A stretch of DNA of 64,000 nt. Source: Qipengyuania pacifica (GTDB taxonomy: Bacteria; Pseudomonadota; Alphaproteobacteria; Sphingomonadales; Sphingomonadaceae). Each line of letters begins with the position of its first letter. The stretch's first letter is position 1. Shown piece by piece: positions 54,174-62,236 of the stretch. Location of the stretch: contig NZ_JAHWXO010000007.1 in NCBI RefSeq assembly GCF_019857205.1, positions 124,001-188,000 of the forward strand, read 5' to 3'. A program made the position numbers and the translations under genes. Below the pieces are notes generated by a model. The model had not been told where the DNA came from. It was given only the letters and a program-made list of their open reading frames with translations, and did no database searches.

Positions 54174-54892
54174 GCAGGTTCTTCCGGCATCGGAAAGAGA
54201 GCGATCCGCTGGCATCGGCGGATATTCAATCCGTAAGCCGCAGCCATGTCGGGCGGTTCCGCACTCTTAACGAGGACCGCATCCTCGATCGTCCGAATTC
54301 CCGGTTATGGGCAATCGCCGACGGCATGGGCGGTCATGTTAACGGCAGTCTCGCTGCAGAGACCGTCATTGCCCATCTTGGAGGTTTGCCGCAGGTACAG
54401 GAACCGGCGGCCATTCGCGCTGCCATCGAAGCGGCGAATGGCTCGATCCTTGAACAGGCTGGCGGAAAAAGCGGGACGACAATCGTCGCACTGAAAATAT
54501 TTCATGACTGCGCGCGCATCTGGTGGGCCGGCGACAGTCGCGCCTATCGTTTGAGAGACGGGAGAGTGGACCTTCTCACCCGAGACCATAGCCTTGTACA
54601 GGAACTGGTCGAAGTGGGCGAAATTGCCGCCGACGAAGCGGCAGGACACCCTCGGGCCAATGTCATCACTCGTGCGCTCGGCATTGCCAGCAGTATCGAT
54701 CTCGACGTGCGGGAGATCGAAGTGCGTGCGGGCGACCTGTTGCTTTTGTGCTCTGACGGCCTTTCTCGCTCGTTTGTCAGTGACGATCTTCGCAACGAGG
54801 AGCCGATCGATGCCATGGCTGATCGATTGCTCAGGAATGCACTCGAGCGAGACGGGCGCGACAACATCTCCTTCGTGCTCGTAAAAGCGTAA
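54164..54892 (+). CDS. PP2C-family Ser/Thr phosphatase (PppA-like)
   Basis: The 242-residue protein has the PP2C metal-binding motifs: GRFRTLNEDR (Asp/Glu), AIADGMGGH, WAGDSRAYRLRDG, LLLCSDGLS and DNISFVLV. It would remove phosphate from phospho-Thr/Ser, opposing the kinase at 51503. It starts inside the FHA gene (10-nt overlap). Together the three form a compact write-read-erase unit of the PpkA/Fha/PppA kind. Confidence 0.9.
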   Translation: MRLSRFFRHRKESDPLASADIQSVSRSHVGRFRTLNEDRILDRPNSRLWAIADGMGGHVNGSLAAETVIAHLGGLPQVQEPAAIRAAIEAANGSILEQAGGKSGTTIVALKIFHDCARIWWAGDSRAYRLRDGRVDLLTRDHSLVQELVEVGEIAADEAAGHPRANVITRALGIASSIDLDVREIEVRAGDLLLLCSDGLSRSFVSDDLRNEEPIDAMADRLLRNALERDGRDNISFVLVKA

Positions 54893-54955
54893 GCGTTCTC
54901 GATACCACCGACGTTGTGAGATCAACGGGGGAAATGCTCCAAAACCCCGGACAGC

Positions 54956-55330
54956 TCACAGCAGGAACCACATACCTCCCAGCAAAACGACCGAACCGGT
55001 TCCCATCAGACTGGCGACCAGCCGCAGGTTCATCCGCCTCAGGGGCTGGACAGAATGAGCGTCCAGCCGCTCGAGAACGCTGCAGGAATTACGCTCCGCG
55101 AGGTAGAATATCACCATCCCAGACAGGATGAAGCAGGATGCGATTGCCTTGGGCAACCAAGAGGGTTCCATCTTTCCAAACAAGGCATTGAATCCCAATC
55201 CGATGCCAACCGCTGCAAGACCTGTTCGCATCCAGCCCGCAAATGTTCTTTCATTCGCTAGCACGGTGCGGTCCTCAGCTAGATCGGTACGCTCTCCGGC
55301 AAGCTCGGCGGTGTCGCTCGATTTCGTCAT
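54956..55330 (-). CDS. DUF202 (YidH-type) membrane protein
   Basis: The 124-residue protein has the DUF202 N-terminal block (LAEDRTVLANERTFAGWMRTGLAAVGIG) and three membrane helices (about 35-55, 63-80, 103-122). The family has no established function. It is convergent with the PP2C gene, ending 64 nt from it, and appears monocistronic. Confidence 0.85.
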   Translation of the reverse strand: MTKSSDTAELAGERTDLAEDRTVLANERTFAGWMRTGLAAVGIGLGFNALFGKMEPSWLPKAIASCFILSGMVIFYLAERNSCSVLERLDAHSVQPLRRMNLRLVASLMGTGSVVLLGGMWFLL

Positions 55331-55573
55331 ATGCCTTCAGTGCCACGTCAGCCGCCGCTTTGCGCACAACATAAGTTGCGCCTCCTTTCGAGACGTATGT
55401 CTCGGTGTTCTGATGATAATTCCACATGATCTTTGTTGTGTGAAGGAACCCGATGGAGGCGATATTCGCTCAGTCGCTACGATCGACGCAATCCGTGTTT
55501 TGAACCAGTAAGCGCGGCATCATACGCCAGGCTCGTGAGAATCCATGTCGTTACAGCAAAGGGTACTGCTTGA

Positions 55574-55822
55574 ATGTTCACGCAATTGCAGACGCCCCTT
55601 CCGGTTCATGTGATCGGCAAAGGCGCGGGGCTGGCTTTCGCAGTGATCGATTATGGCGCGGAGCATAATCTGATATGGGTGACTGCCCTGGATGAGGGCG
55701 GCGAAATCTGGTGTGCACCCAACCCGAAGGTGCGGGTCGCGGAGAACTGGTCGCTAGGTCGTAGCAGGGACTCGATAGCTGGCGCCGACAGTCTTGCTGC
55801 CCCGGAGGGTTATACCCCTTGA
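55574..55822 (+). CDS. Small conserved-looking protein of unknown function
   Basis: This 82-residue soluble protein (VIDYGAEHNLIWVTALDEGGEIWCAPNPKVR near the middle) belongs to no family I can name. Its stop overlaps the TTG start of the following glycosyltransferase (TTGA), and a GGAGGG site for that gene lies at its end, so it is co-translated with it. The 243 nt before it hold no other gene and should include its promoter. Confidence 0.6.
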   Translation: MFTQLQTPLPVHVIGKGAGLAFAVIDYGAEHNLIWVTALDEGGEIWCAPNPKVRVAENWSLGRSRDSIAGADSLAAPEGYTP

Positions 55823-56919
55823 ACCAGAAACCGATTGCCTTCTTCGCCCATCATCAGGGCCGGGGCCACGCAAACCGGATAATGGCGATCTCCAAACACA
55901 TTCCTCCCGAAAGACCTATCACCATTTTGACTGCGAAACCGGGGCAGTTTGAAAGCCTACCTCGCGAGGCTGAGCTCGTCCGGCTCCCGGACATGATCGG
56001 CGCGCCATCGCGATCCAAAGCCTTGCACGACCAGGCGACACCATCCGTTCTGCATTGCGTTCCGCTCGGCGTAGACGAGATGCGCGATCATATGGGCATT
56101 ATCGCCCAAACCTTACGGGCCATCGATCCGGCCCTTTTCGTCATCGATGTGTCCGCGGAGATCGCACTTCTTTCGCGCATCATGAGCGTACCAGCCGTCA
56201 CGATCCGCATGCATGGCGATCGGTCAGACATTGGGCATCTCGCGGGATACGAAGCCTGTGTGGGCATGCTCGCGCCGTTCGACGACGCCATCGAACAGGA
56301 TAGCTACCCTGACTGGGCTCGCTCGCGCACCTTTTACACTGGCGGCCTCTGCACCACGAAAGATCCAATCCTCACGCGAGACGAAGCCCGCAAACGGCTG
56401 GACCTGCCGCTCGACAAGCCCATTACGTTGGTGATCGCAGGCGGCGGTGGATCGGGTACTCCATACGCTCCGTTAACCGTGGCTGCCCGGGCAGAACCCG
56501 AAGGTCTGTGGCTCGTTGCAGGCCCCGTCCACCGCGAAGGACATGAAACGGATTTCGGCAACCTGCGCGAACTCGGATGGATCGATAATCTGACGGAGTT
56601 TCTGTGTGCGGCAGACCGGGTCGTTGCATCGGCCGGCGACAATACGGTCCATGAGATCGCGAGAGCGGCCAAGCCTTTCCTCTGCATTCCAGAGTGGCGA
56701 TACTTCGATGAACAACAGGCCAAGGCTGCCGAGTTGGCCCGAGTAGGTGCCGCCATCCACCTCAACACTTGGCCAGCTTCGATACCAGACTGGCAACGTG
56801 CGCTCGCAGACACGGACGGGCTGGATGATTCGAGGCTCGCGACCCTTCACGACGAGGAGGCTGCGCAGAAGGCGGCGCAATGGCTGGAAAGCGAAGCGCG
56901 CCGTTTATGGGCTAACTGA
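55819..56919 (+). CDS. GT-B fold glycosyltransferase
   Basis: The 366-residue protein starts at TTG 55819 behind GGAGGG. An N-terminal Rossmann half has FFAHHQGRGHANRIMAI. The C-terminal half has a nucleotide-sugar-binding region (LWLVAGPVHREG, ELGWIDNLTEFLCAADRVVASAGDNTVHEIARAAKPFLCIP) resembling MurG or UDP-glycosyltransferases. Donor and acceptor are unknown. It lies beside a GT2 enzyme and sucrose synthesis genes on the opposite strand, with which it converges (8-nt overlap). Confidence 0.82.
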   Translation: MNQKPIAFFAHHQGRGHANRIMAISKHIPPERPITILTAKPGQFESLPREAELVRLPDMIGAPSRSKALHDQATPSVLHCVPLGVDEMRDHMGIIAQTLRAIDPALFVIDVSAEIALLSRIMSVPAVTIRMHGDRSDIGHLAGYEACVGMLAPFDDAIEQDSYPDWARSRTFYTGGLCTTKDPILTRDEARKRLDLPLDKPITLVIAGGGGSGTPYAPLTVAARAEPEGLWLVAGPVHREGHETDFGNLRELGWIDNLTEFLCAADRVVASAGDNTVHEIARAAKPFLCIPEWRYFDEQQAKAAELARVGAAIHLNTWPASIPDWQRALADTDGLDDSRLATLHDEEAAQKAAQWLESEARRLWAN

Positions 56920-57799
56920 AACGGACTTCCGGCCCCTGCGTTGTCTTGGCAATCTCTGACGCTGTTGGATGGCGGATCACGGTCAGCTTATCCGCATCAC
57001 GCTCTATCAATCCGCGACGTGCGAAATCGTCCAGCCAGTAATCCATGCACCACTCATGCCAGCAATCGTGGAAAAGCGTCGCATTGCGGACAATGCTCTC
57101 GAAATGCTGGAGAGGCGGTTTGTTGATTGTGTGATGCTGATGGTAACATACCGTACCCCCCAGCCAGTAAAGTTCGGCTCCGGCTCTTTCGAGGCGGCGA
57201 CCGAAATCCGTTTCTTCCGCGCCATAGCCGACGTATCGTTCATCCATGCCTCCTGCGCTGTCCCACGTCTTTCCTATAAGGATGAAGGCAAGACCCCAGA
57301 TTTCACCAAAGTCCTGAATAGCCCTGGTTGCGCACATGGAAAGGTCGGGTTTCGCCGGGTGGCGCTTGCCTGCCCATTCGAGTTTGGTGACATCAGGCGC
57401 GCGCTGCGTGTGGTCCAGCCAGCCGTCCGGATTACCTGGAAGGTAGCGGACCTCGGGCAGAAAGACGCCATCGGGAAGTTGGTCGACGGCTTCGATCGCG
57501 CGTTTCACAAAGTTTCGATCAGGGATGCAGTCGACATCTAGAAAGGCCAGAATTTCTCCTTCCGCCTGATCGGCCGCATGGTTTCGCGCTTTGGCCAGCG
57601 GGAGGGCATCGCCATCGATTTGCAGCAGACGAATAGGGAACGGACAGTCTGGAGGAACTCGAGGCGCTAGGTCCTGCATGAAAGCGACGACCAGTTCGTC
57701 CGGCATTCTCGCCTGCGCGCATAGCCCGGCAATCAGATGATCCAGATGCACTTGGCGTCCCCGCACCAGCGTGAGCACAGATACCGAGCGGTACGTCAT
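56912..57799 (-). CDS. Family 2 glycosyltransferase
   Basis: The 295-residue GT-A enzyme has an N-terminal SVLTLVRGRQVHLDHLIAGL, a DxD-like metal site in FLDVDCIPDRNF (near residue 93), and the C-terminal acceptor block GGMDERYVGYGAEETDFGRRLERAG typical of galactosyltransferase-like GT2/GT7 domains. The His/Trp-rich region near 245 is unusual. Its start overlaps the stop of the sucrose-phosphatase part upstream (ATGA). The product sugar and acceptor are unknown. Confidence 0.85.
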   Translation of the reverse strand: MTYRSVSVLTLVRGRQVHLDHLIAGLCAQARMPDELVVAFMQDLAPRVPPDCPFPIRLLQIDGDALPLAKARNHAADQAEGEILAFLDVDCIPDRNFVKRAIEAVDQLPDGVFLPEVRYLPGNPDGWLDHTQRAPDVTKLEWAGKRHPAKPDLSMCATRAIQDFGEIWGLAFILIGKTWDSAGGMDERYVGYGAEETDFGRRLERAGAELYWLGGTVCYHQHHTINKPPLQHFESIVRNATLFHDCWHEWCMDYWLDDFARRGLIERDADKLTVIRHPTASEIAKTTQGPEVRFS

Positions 57800-58263
57800 T
57801 GCCAGTGCCCGGCCTCGCTGTAGTGGCGGACCCCCTCAAGCACTCCCCCAGCGTGGGTAGCAGATGCCATATAGGCATGGGAGAGCGCGGGATCATCGCC
57901 GAGGCCGTCACTCCAGTTGCCGACGATGATGGGATGAGGACATGCGCGGAGCATGGCCCGGTCGTTCCCGCTGTCGCCTGCCACGACTACCTGCGATTGA
58001 GTCATGCCCAGCGCATCTGCAACATGCAGAACGGCGGCGTGTTTTCCCACGCCTCTGGCCAGGATATCCAGATATCGGCCATGACTGGCGACGATCTCGA
58101 TATCCAAACCGGCGTCGTGCATGGTTCGGCGGATTTCTTCCGGATCGTGATCGTCGAGGAAGTAACTCGCCTTGCCCTTGCGCTGTTCGAGTGGCGCCTG
58201 GGGGCGAAGGCCCAGGTCTCTGGCCAAGCATTCTATTGCTTCACCTCGCCAATCCCGCGCCAC
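57796..58263 (-). pseudogene. Sucrose-phosphate phosphatase part, separated by in-frame stop
   Basis: The 155-residue frame from GTG 58263 is the C-terminal half of a HAD-IIB sucrose-6-phosphate phosphatase (KASYFLDD, GRYLDILARGVGKHAAV, VVAGDSGNDRAML). It is in the same frame as the gene ending at 58273 and is separated from it by one TGA (58275-58273) and three codons. The N-terminal half of the HAD domain, with its nucleophile Asp, lies upstream of that stop. Either the fused gene has a nonsense mutation, possibly TGG to TGA, or the two parts are made separately by reinitiation or readthrough. Confidence 0.75.
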
Positions 58264-58272
58264 GTACTTTGC

Positions 58273-59841
58273 TCATGCGCTGTCTTCCGCATAGCTTCGC
58301 GTCGCGGGATCATACCAATGAATTTGGCTGCCCACGCTGCTGATGATGACGTTCGGCGTGGGAACTCCTTCTGCTGCCAGTATCGCCTGAGCGCTGTGAA
58401 AGCTGCGCCCGGTAGCAATTCCCAACGCGATCTTGGATAAGTTCTGAATTTGCCATTCGAGAAATTCGCGCAGCGCCGCCCGATCGCCCAGCAGGGTATT
58501 GTCGATGTCGCAGACAAGAAGCCGTCGATGCTCGCTGCGCGGCTTCTGAGGCTCAACCAGCTCGCGGATCAGCTTGTGATAGATGTGCGTGTGAGCTTCC
58601 CAGTCGTAGGCGGCGACTGCATCGCCTCCCGCCGATGCGTATCGAATCCATTCGCGTCGATTGGAGATAATCTCGAGACAGGCACCGGCAATCGCCGCTG
58701 GATCTTTGGGACAAACCAGAAGACCGTTCTTGCAGCGCTCCACGATATCGTTGGGCCCTCCACTATCGGTAGCAACTACCGGCAGACGCGCAGCAGCCGC
58801 TTCGAGCAGGGTCAGACCAAATGGCTCATTCAGTGCCGGGTTTACGAAAACGCCGCCACTCTCCCGGGCAAGAGCATAATAGGCCGGGATGTCTTCGGGC
58901 TCGTGCGATTTGGGATAGGCGACCTTCCCGTACAGATCGTGCGAATCGACCGCGCGGATAAGCTCCTCGCAGATCGACCGACATTCAGGCTCGAGATCGG
59001 TAATCCTGCTCCGGCAACCGGCAACGATGACCAGGTTCGCACGGTCTTGAAGAGACGGGTTGGACGCATATGCGTCTACAAGCCCAATCAGATTTTTCTT
59101 TCGAACCGGACGGGCGATGGCCAGAATGATGGGCTTTTTCGGATCTCGTAAAAAGCGCTCAACCTCTTGCTGCACCTTCGCATCTGGTGTCGCTCCTTCG
59201 AAGCGTTCCAATTCGCAGCCAGGGGGAATGACCCGGATCCGTCCCGCAGGGATCGAACCGTAATGCGCATACTGGGCTTCAGCCTCGTCGCGCGAACTCG
59301 CGATCACGGCGTCGGCGGCTTCCAGCGCCCTTTCTTCAATAGCTATTCGCCGCTCCAGCTCGTCATTGGTTCGGCCGTTGGCCTCGCGTTTGACCGCTCC
59401 CAGAGAATGTCCTGTGAAAACATAGGGAATGCCAAACACCTCCTTCGCGCGGCGAGCCAGAATGCCAGCGTCGGCGTAGTGCGCGTGGATAAGATCAGGT
59501 TTCCTACGGAGACCGCGAAGATAGGCGATGAAGGCATCGCACAGCTCGCGATGGCGATGGCGCAGGTCTTCCTTGGGAAGATAGGCTTCCTCGCCATCGG
59601 CAATCCGGACGAGACGCACCTTGTCATCACGCTCGCTCTCACCGGGTCGAAATTTATCGCCCAGTCGTGAATCCACGAACCCTCGCGTCACGAGATCGAT
59701 GCGGTGAACGGACGGATCTTTTGCGCTCGCGTCAGCAAGCTCCAGCAGATATTTGATGTGACCGCCGGTGTCCGCCGTCAGCCCATAGGGAACATCCTGC
59801 AAAGTGAGACACCCTTGGAGCGCAACGTGACAAATGAACAT
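58273..59841 (-). CDS. Sucrose-phosphate synthase with N-terminal half of the fused phosphatase
   Basis: The 522-residue product has a GT4 sucrose-phosphate synthase domain (about 1-425; GLTADTGGHIKYLLELA, HAHYADAG, the E-x7-E region NEPFGLTLLEAAAARLPVVATDSGG). It then has the first part of a HAD phosphatase (about 432-522; nucleophile motif LLVCDIDNTLLGD). It makes sucrose-6-phosphate from UDP-glucose and fructose-6-phosphate. The frame stops at TGA 58273 in the middle of the HAD domain and continues in the same frame as the 57796-58263 part. Sucrose is a common compatible solute. It is divergent from the GT4 gene at 59920. Confidence 0.85.
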   Translation of the reverse strand: MFICHVALQGCLTLQDVPYGLTADTGGHIKYLLELADASAKDPSVHRIDLVTRGFVDSRLGDKFRPGESERDDKVRLVRIADGEEAYLPKEDLRHRHRELCDAFIAYLRGLRRKPDLIHAHYADAGILARRAKEVFGIPYVFTGHSLGAVKREANGRTNDELERRIAIEERALEAADAVIASSRDEAEAQYAHYGSIPAGRIRVIPPGCELERFEGATPDAKVQQEVERFLRDPKKPIILAIARPVRKKNLIGLVDAYASNPSLQDRANLVIVAGCRSRITDLEPECRSICEELIRAVDSHDLYGKVAYPKSHEPEDIPAYYALARESGGVFVNPALNEPFGLTLLEAAAARLPVVATDSGGPNDIVERCKNGLLVCPKDPAAIAGACLEIISNRREWIRYASAGGDAVAAYDWEAHTHIYHKLIRELVEPQKPRSEHRRLLVCDIDNTLLGDRAALREFLEWQIQNLSKIALGIATGRSFHSAQAILAAEGVPTPNVIISSVGSQIHWYDPATRSYAEDSA

Positions 59842-59919
59842 GTGAAGACCCTTTCCAAAGGGTAGGATTCATTTATACATGCTAAGTTCCTGAAATAGCA
59901 GGCAATCTATGTTAGTTCT

Positions 59920-60957
59920 ATGCGTATAGCTCATGTCGCACCCGTGATTTATCCCGTCCCGCCGAAGACGTATGGCGGGACAGAGCGTGTCGTCGCCGAT
60001 CTTGCTTCGGCGCAGGCCAAAGCGGGGCATGAGGTCACTGTGTTCGCGCCTTGCGACAGTAGGCTAACGGACGTCGAAATAGTCGGGAGCTATCGCTCAG
60101 CCTCCGCATCTTCCGACACATATGGAAAATTGACGCCCGGCTTCCCGGCAGAATTGGAGGCGGAACAACTCGCCGATCTCGTAACGCGCGCTGCGCAGTT
60201 CGACGTCGTACACCTCCACGGCTCGGCTCATGCGAGCGGAGTATGTGCTGCACTAGGAATTCCGACATTTCGCACGGTTCACTGGCGAGCGGACGAACCA
60301 GATCACGTGCGACATTTTCAAAGCTTCCCGAAGGAACGGGTCATTGCAATTTCTCGGCGGCAAGCCTTGGACGTGCCTCGCGCCAACTTGGCGGGAGTGG
60401 TGCATCACGGCATACCGCTTGACCGGTACGCCTTCGGAGGCAGCGGCACTGACTACCTCGCCTTCCTCGGGCGAATGACTGACCAGAAACGTCCCGATCG
60501 CGCCATCGCGCTCGCCAGGCAGAGCGGTCTGACCCTAAAACTTGCGGGGCCGGTAGACCCCGGCAATCCAACATACTTCGACGACGTCGTTAAACCGCAT
60601 CTTGATGCCGCTATTCAGCACGTGGGCAATGTCACGGACGATCAGAAGCAAGGTTTTCTGTCGAACGCACTGGCCCTGATGTTCCCGATCGACTGGCCTG
60701 AACCGTTCGGCCTCGTCATGATCGAAGCCATGGCATGCGGAACTCCGGTTATCGGATGGGATGAGGGTAGTGTCCGCGAAATCGTCGATGATGGGGTAAC
60801 GGGTATTATCGTCAATTCGGTTGAGGAGGCGCTCGATCGTCTGCCGGAAATTCGCAACCTCGACCCTGCCATCATCCGCAAGACGTTCGAGCAACGGTTT
60901 TCGGCCGACAGAATGGCCCGCGAAATAACGGACCTCTACCGCCAGTTTGGCGCCTAA
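59920..60957 (+). CDS. Family 4 glycosyltransferase
   Basis: The 345-residue GT-B enzyme opens with IAHVAPVIYPVPPKTYGGTERVV (glycine-rich acceptor loop). The C-terminal half has YLAFLGRMTDQKRPDRAI and the E-x7-E motif EPFGLVMIEAMACGTPVIG. This is a typical retaining glycosyltransferase using a nucleotide-sugar donor. It is divergent from the sucrose-phosphate synthase gene with a 78-nt AT-rich gap and overlaps the Crp/Fnr gene tail-to-tail by 4 nt. The acceptor is unknown. Confidence 0.88.
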   Translation: MRIAHVAPVIYPVPPKTYGGTERVVADLASAQAKAGHEVTVFAPCDSRLTDVEIVGSYRSASASSDTYGKLTPGFPAELEAEQLADLVTRAAQFDVVHLHGSAHASGVCAALGIPTFRTVHWRADEPDHVRHFQSFPKERVIAISRRQALDVPRANLAGVVHHGIPLDRYAFGGSGTDYLAFLGRMTDQKRPDRAIALARQSGLTLKLAGPVDPGNPTYFDDVVKPHLDAAIQHVGNVTDDQKQGFLSNALALMFPIDWPEPFGLVMIEAMACGTPVIGWDEGSVREIVDDGVTGIIVNSVEEALDRLPEIRNLDPAIIRKTFEQRFSADRMAREITDLYRQFGA

Positions 60958-61697
60958 CGGTCGTCCAGTGTGTCCAGCGCCAGGTCGCCGTCGCCATACA
61001 GATAGTCGCCATCGAACTCGCCCAGCTTGTTCAATGCCGCCTCGTCTTGGATGACAATCCTGCCATCGCCTTGTGGATCGAGAATTCCGCGCTCACGAAG
61101 GTTTCTGAAGCTGCGATTGGCGTGGACCGAGGTAATACCACACGCTTCTGCATAATCGCGCTGCAACAGCGGAACCGGTAGATTGGTGCCATCAAAACGC
61201 CCGACGAATTTGAGCCGCTCGATTATCTCCGAAACCAGATGCGCTATCCGCCCCTCGGCATTGAGACGCCCCAGACGGAATATCCATTCCCGATGCATGG
61301 CCGCGTCGAGCAAGGTCGAAAACCACATCGCCCGGGCCAGATGCGGGAAACGCTCGACCAGCCGGGCGATCGCCGTGTGCGGCACTTTGGCCAAGGTTAC
61401 AGTATCGAGCGATGCCACATTGTGGTCGAGCCGTTTCATGGGAAAACCGTGCAGGTCGACGAAATCGCCCGTGACGTTCAGACCGACCAGTTGGCGTTCG
61501 CCCCGGCGATCATCGATATGCCGGAGCATCGTCCCTTCGATGATATAGTAGGAATTCTCTATCCGCTCGCCCCGCTCAACCAATGTTTTGCGCGGATCGA
61601 GTTTGACGACATCGACAACGGCATCCTCGAGAGCGCTCTTCTCATCCGCGCTGAGATCGTGTCGAAGCCTGCCTTTGAGGAATAGTTCGGTGCGCAC
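60954..61697 (-). CDS. Crp/Fnr-family transcriptional regulator
   Basis: From GTG 61697 (AGGGA site 7 nt upstream) the product is 247 residues; ATG 61751 is an in-frame alternative. It has an N-terminal cyclic-nucleotide-binding-type beta-roll (about 20-130; GERIENSYYIIEGTMLRHI, GDFVDLHGFPMKR) and a C-terminal winged helix (about 165-225; LLQRDYAEACGITSVHANRSFRNLRERGIL). No Fnr cysteine cluster is visible, so it is not an obvious iron-sulfur oxygen sensor. The target and ligand are unknown. Confidence 0.85.
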   Translation of the reverse strand: MRTELFLKGRLRHDLSADEKSALEDAVVDVVKLDPRKTLVERGERIENSYYIIEGTMLRHIDDRRGERQLVGLNVTGDFVDLHGFPMKRLDHNVASLDTVTLAKVPHTAIARLVERFPHLARAMWFSTLLDAAMHREWIFRLGRLNAEGRIAHLVSEIIERLKFVGRFDGTNLPVPLLQRDYAEACGITSVHANRSFRNLRERGILDPQGDGRIVIQDEAALNKLGEFDGDYLYGDGDLALDTLDDR

Positions 61698-61751
61698 AGA
61701 TAGTCCCTGTTTGTTCCACGCTTCGCTATCTGCCCGGCAGGCCGGTGTCAA

Positions 61752-62236
61752 AGCGGGAGCAACTAACTTAAGTCAGGCAAGGTAGAATTGTGCAGAAGGT
61801 CAATCAACACTTCGAATAACCAAGCACGATGCGATTAGCTGAAGCTGATTTCACCGCGCCAGCCTGGCGGGACGTGGCACCGGCGACATGCAGCGCCGAA
61901 CAACGAGCTTGCTGAAGCCTTCTTCAGATGACCCCGGCCTTAGGTGCCTAAGCTCACATCGCTATTTTGCGTTAGTTTCCGAAAGATGGTGCCAGAAGAG
62001 GCATCACATTCGAACTTCTTTTCCGTTTAATTTCTGATGTTTAGATATTTCGGTCAAGCTGAAAAGCCCGCAAAAGGCCCGCAAAATCCCTCTAATGTAT
62101 TGGTTCGATGCCTTTTTTAGGACTCGGAATTTCAATTTCAAACTTGACCGCGGAGTAGGTCGTTATCCGCTTTGCGCTCCAATCTCCGCTATTTTACGGG
62201 CTGCGCGCTCTGCCCGGAAGCAGTCATCCGTTCGGT
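61752..62236. other. AT-richer non-coding region
   Basis: About 485 nt without a convincing gene, noticeably more AT-rich than the rest of the window, especially 61960-62150 and 62225-62280. It contains a tandem GCCCGCAAAA repeat near 62070 and a TTTTTTAGGACTCGG stretch near 62115 that looks like the end of a decayed gene. No attachment site, integrase or insertion-sequence end is visible. Confidence 0.5.

Noticed and set aside
62060-62090. Tandem GCCCGCAAAA as a CRISPR or attachment repeat
   Set aside because: Only two adjacent copies, no spacers and no cas or integrase genes nearby.
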